NCBI GenBank assembly: GCA_027563935.2
Contig: CM050450.1
Location: forward strand, 8,291,957 to 8,355,956
Direction: 5' to 3'
Source: Costus lasius
Lineage: Eukaryota > Streptophyta > Magnoliopsida > Zingiberales > Costaceae
DNA: 64,000 nt
The notes beneath the pieces were generated by a model that was given only the letters and a program-made list of their open reading frames with translations, did no database searches and was not told the origin of the DNA. Positions 23,037 through 34,409 of the stretch are shown in pieces. A program made the translations under genes and the position numbers. Position 1 is the stretch's first letter. Each line of letters begins with the position of its first letter.

Positions 23037-23989
23037 ATGGAGGAGACAATTGTAAACCCTAGCTTTCGTGCTCCGGATCCCATTAATTTCACCTTCTATA
23101 CCAAGGCCTTGTGGCTGGAGGACAACGACACGCTTGCTGTCACCAGCGCCGATGGTGTCGTCATCTTCCAGCTTAAAAGCAGCCTCCGGGACAGACAAGA
23201 GTTCGTGGATAACACCGGAAAGACTGTGCTTTCAGTGAAAAAACAGGTCAATTTTTCCTTTTACATGCAAATAGACAAGATGCCTCTCATTCTTTCTTCT
23301 ACTTTTCTTTTATGTGCAAATAGACAAGATAACACCGGGAAGACCGTGCTCTCAATGAAAAAACTGAAGTTTTCTTCCTTCAAAATTTTGAGTAGATGTG
23401 TCTCATTCTTTCTTCTACTTTCCTTTTATATACAAATAGACAAGAAGCTCAGATGAACAATGGCAAGTCTTCAAAGGCGATAGCTCACACCCAAAGTATC
23501 TATTGTTCACTATGAAGAAGAGTCCTAATTTTGACTCCGAGGAGGTGTTTGACCTGTTTCTGCAAGCAAACACTGCAGAAAAGAAATGTGACTATAAGAT
23601 CAAGGGAAGCTATCGTCAAAAAACATGTATTCTTTATGATGGGGATTCTTCCACTGTGGTCTTCAAGGTAATTGAATTAGTTTTTTCATTACAAACATGC
23701 ATTGTTTAGATTTTCTTCTTGATGTTGTTTTACTGTCTGTTGAATTTTTTCAATGACGGCAAAGCAGATGAGCAGAAGGTCGAGATCTGAGAACTGTGTA
23801 GTGTCACAAGAGGAAGCTTTTAAGGTGGCTGGACAGCTAAGCATGGATTATCTATTCGTAGTTGCTGTTGTTGCAGTCTTGCATGTACATCATAGTGAAC
23901 AAGAAAAGAAAGAAACAAAAGGGCAGAAAGTAATAGCAGCCCCGAAGGTAAAGCACGCAATGTATAAAAAGAAGCGGACCGGTGAGTAG
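23037..23989 (+). CDS. LURP-one-related protein, copy 3
   Basis: Exons 23037-23246, 23440-23667 and 23768-23989, phase 0, give 219 residues. Exon 1 is nearly identical to LOR1 (MEETIVNPSFRAP). Exon 2 has DEQWQVFKGDSS, KYLLFTMKK, YKIKGSYRQKTC and YDGDSS; exon 3 has LSMDY and the hydrophobic VVAVVAVLHV, then a short basic tail ending RTGE. Intron 1 carries a second copy of the exon 1 end (ACACCGGGAAGACCGTGCTC at about 23332), and the exon 1 frame stays open through it to 23456, so retention would give a 139-residue truncated product. The family role is as for copy 1. The splice choice to 23440 is the one that restores the conserved domain. Confidence 0.85.
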
Positions 23990-23999
23990 TTGAATTTAA

Positions 24000-24884
24000 T
24001 TGAAAGTCATAAGTGGGAGTATGTTCAAATACGTACGCAAATTGTAACTAATATTTTGGGTCATGTTTGATATGTGATATGTCTAATCATGTCCTCCCAC
24101 TACACTAATTTCATTATCACATTTCACTTGCACCCTAATTACGGCTGCTGCTGTTTAGGGAAAAAACAGTACTGCTACTATAAAAAGCATTATAAAATAT
24201 TATTATATAAAAAATATATAATAATTAAAATTATTTATTAAATAAATAAAATATCATAAATATGAATATATAGATTAAAACCAATATATAAATGAAAATA
24301 TACAAATGTAGAAATATATACAAAAAAATCTAACGAAAATTATTATGTGAGTTTGTTTTTTATTTTCATTACGTGAATAAAAGTCAGCATCCTTTTTCAG
24401 TTAAGTACGGCATTGGGCTTCCGAGAGAGTGTGTGGTGGGTCGATTGCCACGTACGTGGAGCTTTAACTGTGACACAACCCGTTACAAGTCAAATAACGT
24501 TTCTAGAAAATGGACTAAGGCAAGAGCCCCGTCAGCAAGCAACCTAAGGTTAATACCAATTAAAAGAAAATAAAAAGTAATCCGGTTCGGCCACGTGGAA
24601 AAATGCAAATATTGCTGGGCTAAGACTTAAAAATGCATATTTTTATTTGAAAGTTTCCCAAACCCTAACGGCTTTGAAAAGAGGGAAATTAGTAGAAAAA
24701 TGAAGGAAATAAAATTCTTTCTTTCGATTTGTCTAGTTTCAAAGGAGGAAATAAGTGAAAAGAAATAAATAAATTCAATTTCTTTTCCTCAATTTTGTTC
24801 TCTCCAAATCGGATGGAAACACATTTACGTCCGCTCAAACCAATTTTTAGTATAGTTGTTTGTTTCTCTTCATCTCTCAAATCT
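24000..24884 (+). repeat. LOR downstream block and mixed spacer
   Basis: 24005-24140 repeats the LOR downstream block. 24150-24330 is AT-rich. 24670-24850 carries purine-rich sequence with CTCTCCAAATCGGATGGAAA, the motif linked to GC-rich inserts, here without a GC-rich core. The ATGAATAAAAGTCAGC frame at 24373 is not recognised. Confidence 0.55.
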
Positions 24885-25150
24885 CTTCGTATATTATATT
24901 ATATTATATTATATTATAATATTTATAATATTATTACATTATAAATATTATAATAATATAATATGATATAATATAATATTATAGCAAAGTCATCCGCCTC
25001 CCTTATCTCCCAAATCTCTCAGTATATTATATTATATTATATTATTAATATTATATTATATTATATTATTATAATATTATCTATATTATAATATTATAAA
25101 TAATAATTAATAATATTATTTATAATATTACTAATTATTTATTTATTATG
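24885..25150. repeat. TATAATATTA-type simple repeat
   Basis: Pentamer-based TATTA/TAATA runs with self-complementary stretches (TATTATAATATTAT) in two blocks, separated by a CTCCCAAATCTCT phrase that occurs before each block (24876 and 25006), so the tract is duplicated. Confidence 0.8.
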
Positions 25151-26640
25151 CATAATATAACTAATTTTAAAATCGAGTTTTCTTGATTTTCTTTAGTCAT
25201 GATCCAAGAACAACTCACTATGACAAACTCCGGTGGAGCTTAATATTTTCAAATAGTTTCATACAAATTCAATTTAGCAGATTTCTAGATTGTCCTTTCT
25301 AGTTACTTGTTTGAACTTGCGAGATATTTTCTCTAGATAAGGCATTGTTGCTTTCCTTATATGTTTTGTAAAATCTCCTTATTCGAATTGGAGCTTATAA
25401 TGGACGGAATGGTGTCATAATCTAAATTCCCAACACTCCAAAGAAGGAAAAGAAGCGCAAAACAAAAGAAAAAAAAAACAGAGAATCATCGGCAAAAGGA
25501 AATCTGACTGCCAATGAAATTGGAAAAATAAAAGGGAACACTTCAAAAAGTATGGTGAGAGGTGGTAATGGATAACAGCTAATAAACAAGGAAGCGATCG
25601 TGGCTAGGAAGGAAAGAAACAAAGGCGTCACTTACAACAATAAAAAAAATCAAATGAAAAAGAAGCATTTGAAGAAAGCCCGCCAACATCATAGATAAGA
25701 CAAGTCTTCAAAAAAAAAAATCAAAGGCGATAATAGTTGGCTTCCAAGGGACAAACGGCCAACCAGCAAATGAGGAAATAATTATGGAAAGAAAAGAAAA
25801 GCAATCGTGACAGAGAGAGCAAAATAAAAATTGAAATAAATACAGGCCTAAAAAAAAAATAATTATTTTTTTTATTATTATTATTTTTTTTTTTATTATT
25901 ATTATTTTTATTTTTTTTCCTCCTCTGAAACGTAGCGTGAAACTCCGTTGCTATTTCACCCGATTTTTTTTTTCCTCTCTCGTTCTCGCGTGATTCTTCT
26001 TCTTTTGCACTGGCCGGGACCCAACCGCTTAGTAGTTGAATTTAATTCCAAGTCATAAGATGAAGTAGATTCAATATGTACACAAATTGTTACAAATATA
26101 TTCAGGTTTGATATATGATATTCTAATCATGTCCTCCGACTACACTATTTTCATTATCACACTTCACTTGCACGCTAATTATATCACCATCCATCATATT
26201 TGTTGCTTTTGCAGCATGTGAAGATAGATCCAATTAGTCAATTGCTAAAATATCGACAAAAATTTATTCGAAAAAAATTATGACCATGGGAACATGTGTT
26301 ATTGCATGTATAACAAAATCAAATTATTAAAAAAAAAATAAAAATTATATAATTTTTTTTAAAATCAAACGAAAATCATTATGTGCTTTTATTTTTTATT
26401 TTCATTACGGGAAGAAAAGTCACATGCTTTTTAGTTACCTAAGGCATTGGGCTTCCGATGGAGTTACCAACTATTTCTAGAAGATTTTCTCACGCCCTGT
26501 TTTAAGTAAATATAATAAATCAGCTAACTTAAATATTACAATAATTTTCAATAGCTATATAGGGCCCAAATCAATTAAAAATCCCACACAGGGGACAGTT
26601 TTAGCTGCTTGTTCAAGTTCAGTGCGATCGGCAAGGACGA
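25151..26640. other. noncoding spacer with a second LOR downstream block
   Basis: 25855-25920 is a run of AT-only TTATTATTA and poly-T. 26035-26290 repeats the LOR downstream block (TCTAATCATGTCCTCCGACT, GATAGATCCAATTAGTCAAT). A duplicate of the phrase GGCATTGGGCTTCCGA occurs at 24410 and 26442, so 24.0-24.5 and 26.05-26.5 kb are tandem copies. No gene seen. Confidence 0.55.
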
Positions 26641-28220
26641 TAGGTGTTATTTTTATAGGATTTAGAGTCATATTCATATCATCATTATAGGCTTAAGTTC
26701 TATTTTATGTCACATTTTGATATCTTTTCTTGTAAAGTATGGAATCTTCACTCTTTTTCGTTTATTTGTGAAATGCAGGTCATTTCTCTACATTTTTGTG
26801 AAGAATTCTGAAGATTTAAAGTTATGAAAAGATTCGTCATAGTTCGGCAAGGTCACAAGCAAGATTTTAGAGTATTTTGGAGCTTTCCATAATGAACACG
26901 GCCTACCCGTGCTTACCGTCACGGCCTTGTTCATCGCGGCATCAGAATCTGCAGAGGAGAACACGGCCTGGCCGTGATGGTCGTCACAGCCGTGTTCGAC
27001 AAAAATTCCATGTTTGGTCGAACTCGTCACCGCCGTGCGCACGCCCGTGTTCACGCATTCCGAAAATTTTTGAGCCAAGCACGGCATGACCGTGTCCAGA
27101 AGCACACCCGTGCTTACCTTCTTGCAGTTCAACGAGCCAAGCACGGCCTGGCCGTGCTTACTGTCACACCCGTGCTTATAACCGCAGATTGCAACCTTTC
27201 GTCCGTTTTTCATCAAATCGGACGCTCTAGATGCCAGAAAATTGGGGGAAACGCCCAATCAACCTTTATAACCACCCAAAGCTTCATTTGAAGTATATAA
27301 TCGAGAAATTTAGGTGGTTACGAGGGAGAAACTAGTGAAGAACGTGACTAGGGCGAAAGTTGGGTGATTTTTGCATTCAAGGGCTTGATTCGACCGGATT
27401 CTTCAGGGCTTTCGAGAGAGGACTGAAGATTCGTCGTCTCCTACCCTTGTTCTATAATTTATCTAACTTTTGGTTATATTTTCTTGGGTTTTCATTGAGT
27501 AACTATGTGTTTCTTAGCATAAAACCCTAGTTCGGAGCTTGGGCATAGCCCGTTAAACATATTTCCACATGTAAAACATTATTATGAATCTCAGTGTTAT
27601 TTTAAGTAATTTGACTTATTTAAATGAGTTGCACCTATTGCGTATTTATGTTGTGGCCAAACATTTATATGTGTTAAGTATTACAAGAAGTACCGAGAGG
27701 TGAATCGTAACACTCGATCGTGCTCATTTAAACTTGTGACTAGAATTACGAGAGTCGTTCGATGTCACTCGAGGATTTACGATATTTCATAGAGCCTAAT
27801 GGGTCTCTTAGGTTAATTTTGCTACGAGAGTAAGAGATTAGCTTATGTTAGACATCGGATTACACTTCGAGAGAAGGTAATCCGTACCCTAGGAGATATT
27901 GCCTTAAGTTGCTTACTGTCGAATTGCGCTTTGAGAGAAGGAGATCCGTTTTCTAATTCGTTTTGATTCATTGATTTACATATAAAGCATTCGACGTGGT
28001 AAAACCTGAAGTTCCGAACACCTCCTAAACTGTAATTTTTCTAGTTAGTCGTCGCCTTCTTGATTCGATAGTTTAGTTTTAGTGCAGTTCTTTAACTCCG
28101 AGTTTGAACCATCTAGCTTTCAATGATATTAAAGGTCGGTATTGGACACCTGCTCCCTGTGGGAACGATATTATTTACTACTTCGATAAACCGTGCGCTT
28201 GCGGGACCTATCAGCGTACA
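26640..28220 (+). repeat. probable Ty3/gypsy LTR (solo or truncated)
   Basis: 26890-27190 carries many short palindromic phrases such as CACGGCCTGGCCGTG and CACCCGTGCTTA, and 28149-28210 carries TGCTCCCTGTGGGAACGATAT followed by CCGTGCGCTTGCGG. Both are familiar from the LTRs of plant gypsy elements, where the second lies near the LTR 3' end. I could not place the TG/CA ends or a target duplication, so the borders are approximate. Confidence 0.5.
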
Positions 28221-28749
28221 CGTCCGAGACTCGAAGCTCGCATCGTTCGTGACGAAGCGCCCTCGTCAATGGCAAAACGACGAGCACAAGCATGGCGTTC
28301 TTCCCCGACGAGAGCCGCCACTCTCGTCTTTCATCTGATGAATGAGCGACATCCCCGTTCGAGTTCGACGTTTACCCAAGGTCAGAGATCTAAGGTTTGC
28401 CTAAGCCACTGGAGAGAAATGGGATGACGAGAAGAGGGAAAAAGGGCGCCGAGGGAACTCAACGTCGAAGGCGTTCCGTACCTCCCTACCCACACCAGCG
28501 AAGCACACCGAGAGGGGGTTCACAAGCCCTCACCGGAGTATTCGAAGTCGAGTTCAGAGGAGGAAAACGCAGGGAGAGGCGGAGAAGTTGTCTGCGGCGA
28601 GTTTGGTCGCCTGGAGCTTTCGCCGGACGAAGTTCTCTGAATCATAACCAATACCATTTATATAACAACACATTTGTATATGATGATATCTAGAATATAT
28701 AATCACGACAATGTCATATAAATCAAGAGCAATGACCATAAAATTACTC
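28221..28749. other. GC-rich sequence of unknown origin
   Basis: High GC from 28221 to about 28640, then AT-rich. Open frames run through it (for example 28104-28427), but none resembles a known family, and codon use looks like chance openness in GC-rich DNA. Confidence 0.4.
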
Positions 28750-29262
28750 TATTACAAGTCCACACTCTTATCAAAAGTGTCGTCATTGTCTCACACATGA
28801 TGAAATAACTGCCCTCAATTGGCAGTTCGGCGATGTTGCATCTGACACCAAAGAAACCCTAAACAATCTTAAAGGACTTCAAACAGGTAGCCGATACGAC
28901 CAGTCCTATGGCCAATACATACTCTCTAGTACAAACACATGGTCTACTGGCCTACAATGTTCAACCCCTAGTTGTAACTAATTAGTCACATATCACAAGA
29001 ATGCCACGGCACATACCACATAAGCACATATATTAAATGCATCACAAAAACCTATACAATATATAAATCATAAGCCTACAAGCCCACATTGATAACCATT
29101 TATTATATCAAAATTAATACTTTCAATAATCTGTTTAAATTACCACTATATAATATCATCTCAACCACATCCATACCAAGGAATGTACTGTGGTACCATT
29201 ATATAGCTCATGAAACAAACAACCATAATGATATGCATGCATCAATGAATGACTAACAAGAG
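28750..29262 (-). repeat. repeat R fragment, reverse orientation
   Basis: 28999-29262 (ACATACCACATAAGCACATA, CCACATTGATAACCATTTAT, ATGCATGCATCAATGAATGA) matches 14640-14925, and 28900-29000 is the inverse of about 45590-45720 (CCTTGTAGGCCAATGGACC). Confidence 0.7.
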
Positions 29263-29881
29263 TACAAAATCCACCGGAGAAAACGATAACCTCATAGGGA
29301 AATTTCCTCTTTTATTGTGCACAACTCAGGAGTACAAAAACCTTCATTTACGCTCAGATCTCTCTTCCTCACATCGGCGGCGACACACCGCCGATTACAC
29401 GCTCTCTACTTGCCGAGCCCTCTTCTGGATCAGGCCCCTTGCTGATTCTTTTCTCTCTCGGGAGCTTCTCTCCCGGCTCCACTCGATACCCTGTCCTCGT
29501 CGCCCGTCGACTGATTTATAGGAACGCCGCTTGCCTTCAAACTCCGCAAGCCTCGCTGCGCCGCATGCCTTGTCGCGCAGCCGATCCTCGCCACATCCGC
29601 GTCCTTTGCCGAGGATCTTGCACGAGCCTCTTCCGCCCAAGGAGTTCGCCGCCGCATGGACCGCGTCAGCCTCTATTGGAGCTGGGGATTCCGCCGAATC
29701 CTACACGTGACGCTGCTGACTAAGCTCCAAGCCGTTCGCCTCGCATCCGGTCCTTACGGGACGACTCCATCACCTGTGATTTGGGCTCGGTCAGCCTCCA
29801 GATTGACTTGGGTTTTTGGGCTTGGGCAACCTCTTTGGCCTGGTGAACTTTGGGCTGAACCGGGTGGAACCAAGCCTGACA
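29263..29881 (-). repeat. possible truncated LTR of the 40-kb retroelement family
   Basis: The end GGAACCAAGCCTGACA at 29866-29881 resembles the GAACCAGACCTGACA end of the solo LTR at 39790, and the body has a similar GC-rich composition. The TGTCACGCC start expected on the left is absent, so a 5' truncation is proposed. Low confidence. Confidence 0.35.
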
Positions 29882-31002
29882 CTTAGTGTGATGCTCTTGG
29901 GATTTAGCACAAATCTCAAAGTATATCGAGACTGGTCAATGACGGAACCTCTCGTCATCTGACATATTGGACGACTCGGGCGTGTGTTCGTGTCACTAAA
30001 GTTGACACAAGTCCAAAGGGGCAAGAGTCAAGTTAAACCATGGAACGTGGGTTCACGCGTGGATGTGAGTGCCCGACTTGACCCATGGACCCCAAACCCT
30101 TTGCACGAGCTTGCGAGCAAGCGCGACGAAGAGGGTCGACCACAGGGTGAAATGGAAGCCTATCAATGGCTTATTCGGCTTGAACTAACCAAACCAGTGG
30201 TTCAGGCTGAACTTAACCCGGTTCAGTCAGTCGGCTCACACATGCAAAAGGGGAATTTTCCCCTTTTCTTTGTCGTGCTAGGAAGCTCATGCCGCCGTTG
30301 ATTTCTAGCCAGCTAGGAGGCACACAGGCGTGGTTGTGCTGGCGAGGCGAAGGTGGCGACGAAGGCTAGGTGTGGACTCCACATCGTTTTGGACGTGGAT
30401 GAGCCAAGGGCAGAGATTGGAACTCGCCCTACTGGAAGTAAGATTTCTGGTTCGTTGGCGGGAGATGGTAGCTTGCATGGCGACGAGGCTAGATTTCCAG
30501 CCTCGTCGAGGGGAGGCTGCCCTATGGAGTGATTCAAAGCTTGGGCTGAGGTCTGGTGACGAGTTATCTTAGATCTAAAAACAAAGTTCCTTCTTTGCAT
30601 TCAACAACGAGGCTTCGGCCACGGACTCTTCGGCGAGGGCTCTTAGATCAACTCCCTGGTGTCCTAAGGTAAACAGGAGATCTTCTCCTCCGGCGCGGCA
30701 GCCAGATGCAGGAGTGAGGTCAAAACTTTGACTTTCGGTTCCACGCAACCATAGCTTCCACTAGGTTTCTATTTCTCATCAGCAGTAGCTTTTCTGACAA
30801 CAATTCTTCGACGGCGAACTCTACGTCCATCGGCGACCAAGTCCTATCCCTCTGACTGGAATCCGATGGCTGGCTGACAATGGATTTCAAAGGGGGAGCA
30901 TCCACTATTCTCGGCACGAGAGAGTCCCCTATTTCGAGACTTGAGGCAGCGAAGGAAATAAGGAAGAAAAGGAATGATTCCTTCCAACCGAACATAGCCT
31001 AA
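29882..31002. other. unassigned, partly GC-rich spacer
   Basis: No recognised domain. A minus-strand frame 30995-30720 begins MFGWKESF and is open for 91 codons, but no homology is apparent. 30240-30560 is GC-rich with the inverted phrase GACGAGGCTAGATTTCCAGC / CCTCGTCG. Confidence 0.35.
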
Positions 31003-31969
31003 CAGCCTATTTCAGAGGAGGGATATCTGGAGGGTAAGGAATGATTTATGTCTTTTCTCTTGTTTCAGTGAAAAAAAAGAGAGGAAAGGAAAGAAAAAAG
31101 AAGGGAAATTTGAGGCACTTTTCCCCTCAAACTAATCCCTCCAAATCAGAGGGAAATCAATTTTCTCTCCCTCTCAAGCCTCGACTCTCGCGCACACGCT
31201 TGCCTCACGCTCTCGACACCATTCGCCTGTCACTGAAAAAACCTTCGCCCCAGTCGCCGTTCGCCTCTCACCGTTCCCCTCTCGTCGTTCGCCTTCGCCT
31301 CTCGTCGTTCGCCTTCGCCTCTCGCCGTTCGCCTCGACCTCATGCCTCACGCTCTCGCTCCAACGCCGCTGCCCTCTCCAACGCCGCCGTCCCCTCCCCG
31401 ACGCCACCGTCCTCCACCTCCTCCTGGCCTCCTAGCCGCCGACCTCGAGTGGCAGTAGTGGACCACATTCACGATCTCTTGGCACAAGCCTGCGGCGGTG
31501 CGCTCGGTGTAGTGCCCACAAGAGATGATGCGATCAAATAGCTCGCCGCCCTCGCAGAGCTCCATCACGAGATTCACAGGCTCGCCGCCCTCGTAGTGCC
31601 CCCCCCAGAGATGTGCGGCGGATAGAGCTCGGCTCGTGATGCGCGTTCGGTTCCCTCAGCGGGCGTCGACGAGTCCACTGCCGAACTACGCAGTAGGGTG
31701 GATCGGCAGCATCTCCTTGCCCTGGAGAGCATCATCAACGGCGGCGCGCATGGGAACGGCAAGGACATCCGATCGCGAGCCCTAATCGTGATGGCGTCGA
31801 CAAGCGAGGGGGATGACGGTGGCTTCAACACACGTCATCCCTCCTGTTTTCTTCCCTATCCGTGAAACAAAAGAAAAGAAAAGAAAACTGTTTTCCTTTC
31901 CTTTTCAATTTCTTTTCTATTGATTTTTCCTTTCCTTCTTGTTTTCTATCCCTCTTCTGAAATAGGCTG
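31003..31969. mobile_element. TIR transposon carrying a captured CDPK fragment (Pack-type)
   Basis: CAGCCTATTTCAGAGGAGGG at 31003 and its near-perfect inverse (22 of 23 positions) ending at 31969 are terminal inverted repeats. TAA flanks both ends (31000-31002 and 31970-31972), a 3-bp target duplication as in PIF/Harbinger-type elements. The interior is GC-rich, has the CCTCCAAATCAGAGGGAAAT motif near the left end, and contains a minus-strand protein-kinase fragment. There is no transposase. Confidence 0.8.
31443..31577 (-). pseudogene. captured calcium-dependent protein kinase (CDPK) fragment
   Basis: The minus strand encodes about 45 residues: [15 protein letters not shown], then GHYTER and IVNVVHYCH. 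This is the hinge and following helices of the CDPK catalytic domain (subdomains V to VIa). The preceding ATP-binding region, the catalytic loop HRDLKPEN, the activation segment and the EF-hands are all missing. After YCHSR the frame enters unrelated sequence. Its position inside a TIR transposon makes it a captured exon piece and not a gene. Confidence 0.85.
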
Positions 31970-31972
31970 TAA

Positions 31973-32661
31973 GTGTTGAAACCAAAGGCGGAGCTGCTAC
32001 TGCTCGCAATTTTCTATTTGTATCCGGGTTGGATCGTGGTTGTGACAAATCTCTTCCATCCTTGGAGCTCTTGGTGACTCCTCCCCTACTCTCTATCTTG
32101 TTAATAGGTTGTTGTTTGCATCAAGTCGCAAATTAGTCTTGCTCCAGATTATTCATTGTATGAACTAATGGATTGTTGTTAATAGTCCCTGCACTCTGTT
32201 ATGTTTCCATTCACTGCTCTATTTGGTCTCGTCTCTATCTCTCTATTGTGTTATTTGCATTGCTGCCTTGTTTTAGAGTGTTTGTATTGAACATTCAATC
32301 CTGTTGGTGGTGTTGTGCAAACTTATGGTTCTTGTGCTAGTAGGAAGAAGCTTGCAGTTGTATGAGTCACTCAGTTGGTGCATCAATTGGCATTAGAGCA
32401 CCTGAATCATGACCGATGATCAATGTATGTCCATCTCAAACACAAAAGGTAGCTCTAAGGAGTCTTATCCAACTCCTCACCACAAAAGGTAGTTCTCAAA
32501 CACACAGAAACCCCCTTTCATTAGCTCCAGAAAGTGCTTCAAAGGTCAAGGGTACAGACATTGTTGCGGATTGCCCCAACCCAAGAATTTTCACACTCAC
32601 AAAAGAAGATCTTATAGAATAATCGGTTGGGGAAGATGATGAATCACTAGTGCATGAAGAG
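31973..32661 (+). repeat. retroelement remnant with primer-binding-like site
   Basis: TTGGCATTAGAGCACC at 32387-32402 resembles the initiator-Met tRNA primer site (TGGTATCAGAGC) that follows a 5' LTR. A frame starting ATGACCGATGATC at 32409 and broken by a stop near 32491 would suit a gag start. The preceding 400 bases may be the LTR end. Borders not determined. Confidence 0.4.
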
Positions 32662-32664
32662 TTA

Positions 32665-33076
32665 GGGCCTGTTTGGCCCCACTGTTAATAATTTTATAAC
32701 TGTGCTAAACTGTGCTGTAATGTACTGTATTGCACTGTTAAAATTTATAAGATGTTTGGTTAATAACTTTTTAACTGCAGTCAAAATTTAAAATAATAAA
32801 TAAATATATTATTTTAAATTATTTAAAATAATATTATATTTTATTTACCTTTAATGTGAAAATTTTAAATTATTTAAAATAATAATACCTAAAATTTTAA
32901 ATAAAATTATGTAAATTACTTTTTTAGAGAAACAGAAGTTGTAAAAGCATCAAATTGTAGCTTTCATAACTTCTACTTTTTGCTGTTTCTACTTTTCATT
33001 ACCAAACAATTTTTCTAACTGCTTTCTGCTTAAAAGCTGATTAAAATCAGCTTCAAAGTGGGGCCAAACAGGCCTT
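32665..33076. mobile_element. Tourist-like (PIF/Harbinger) MITE
   Basis: GGGCCTGTTTGGCCCCACTG at the left and AGTGGGGCCAAACAGGCC at the right are inverted repeats, flanked by TTA at 32662-32664 and 33077-33079. The core is AT-rich with no frame. Relatives lie at 2510, 37313 and 55664. Confidence 0.9.
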
Positions 33077-33119
33077 TTAGTCTATGTAGGGTAATTTGTT
33101 GGTGTGCTAAACTTTGGGT

Positions 33120-34405
33120 CTGTATACTAGAAAGGTTTTTTGGAAGGAATAAATATTAAAAAAATCTATGGTATACCAGAAAGAAAGGACGAATCCAAAG
33201 AAGGGAAAATTGAAAGGATGAAAATCCCTCGTTTTTTAATCCGTCCAAATCGGGCGGACGAGGGCAAAATCGCTCGTGACTTACTTTGCCAGCCTCGGAC
33301 GTCAAGCTCGCGTACCAGCCTCGCCCAGTAGCGGACGCCGACTTTGGGTTAGCTACTGTCACCGCGCTCGTCGCTGAAGCCGCCGCCGCCGTCCTTGCCT
33401 GACGCCACCTCGCACGCCGTCTGCCTCCGTACCTTCCGCCCGAATGAGGATCTCCACCTTCTTCCCTCTTGCTACCATGCTTTCCACTCTGACTGCGTGA
33501 AGACCTGGATCCAGAGCTCCACCTCCTGCCCTCTCTGCCGAGCGCTTGTCACCTTCCCTCTGCCACCGCTACCACCTGCGCCGCCGCCTTCCTCCAGCAA
33601 GTTTGCAGTCAAAGTGGACAGAAGAACCTCCGCAGAAGAGGGGGAAGGAACCTCTCTCTCATCCCTCTGATGGCGTCCCCGCCGTGCCGCCTCACGTTCT
33701 CGATCGGGTCATCATTCAACTGCCCATTTGAGGAGGATGTAGAGTCAGCTTTATCGGGGATTCAGAGGCGGTCTAACACCGGCAAGGCCATTTCTAGGGG
33801 TTTATCTCTACCGAGGGAGGAGGTCGCTGCGACAGCGGACGGAGGGTCGAGAAGTTGGCTGAGGGATTGCGTGGACCGGATTGTGTCATCTTGTTCTCGC
33901 CTCACGTTCTCCACTGGATGCTGCTCACTGCTAGAGCCGCTGCCGCCGTCGTCCTCGCCCAGCAAGTGTGCTCGCCGACACCACCTCGCGCGAACGCCGA
34001 GGTCACGGACGCCTCTACCGCTGGACGCCGCTCGCCCATGGAGCTGTTGCCGCCGTTGTCCTTTCCCAGCGAGCGAGCTCGCAGACGCCGACCTCACGCG
34101 GATGCCTCTGCCGCTGGACGCTGCTATCGCCGCAGTCCTCGCCCAATGAGCCATCTCGTGGATGCCGAGCTCCCGGATGCCGCTCGCCACTCGCCGCTGG
34201 AGCTCGCAAATGCCGACATCGTTCGCATGCCGAGCTCCCAGACGCCGACGCTCACTCACGGATGAGATTTCTCGATGATTTTCGTTCGACTTTCAGCCAT
34301 GTGACCACGTGATTTTCACGTGATGAAGAAATCAATCCCCTCATTTTTCCCTTCCTTTCTCTTTTCTCATCCACCCTCTTTTCCCAACCTCTCTGGTAAA
34401 CTGGC
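33120..34405. repeat. GC-rich insert with purine-rich edges, probable Pack-type element
   Basis: Left edge TGTATACTAGAAAGG and right edge CCTCTCTGGTAAACTGG are imperfect inverted repeats. The motif CCGTCCAAATCGGGCGGA is near 33241, as in the other GC-rich inserts. The core holds a broken RING-H2 sequence and repetitive CTCGCCGACACC-like phrases. No target duplication was found, so the class is inferred from its resemblance to the 31003 element. Confidence 0.55.
33395..33905 (+). pseudogene. captured ATL-type RING-H2 E3 ligase fragment
   Basis: 33415-33535 encodes a RING-H2 core: HAVCLRTF, LLPSCYHAFHSDCVKTW and SCPLCRA. The first zinc-binding Cys is His-replaced (HAVC where the family has CAVC). 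In a different frame from 33670, IGSSFNCP, LSREE-like LSLPREE and SRSWLRDCVDRIVSS follow, resembling the C-terminal part of ATL proteins, so at least one frameshift separates the two parts. The N-terminal membrane segment of ATL proteins is missing. I read it as a captured and decayed gene piece. Confidence 0.75.
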
Positions 34406-34409
34406 TGTA

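Noticed and set aside
26887..27190. CRISPR-like array from regularly spaced CACGGCC palindromes
   Set aside because: Repeats are short, irregular in spacing and in a plant nuclear context with LTR motifs; no CRISPR structure.
31041..31541. A 166-codon basic frame in the GC-rich insert as a gene
   Set aside because: Low-complexity Ser/Arg/Pro sequence lying over the CDPK fragment on the other strand, without family similarity. It is chance openness of GC-rich DNA.
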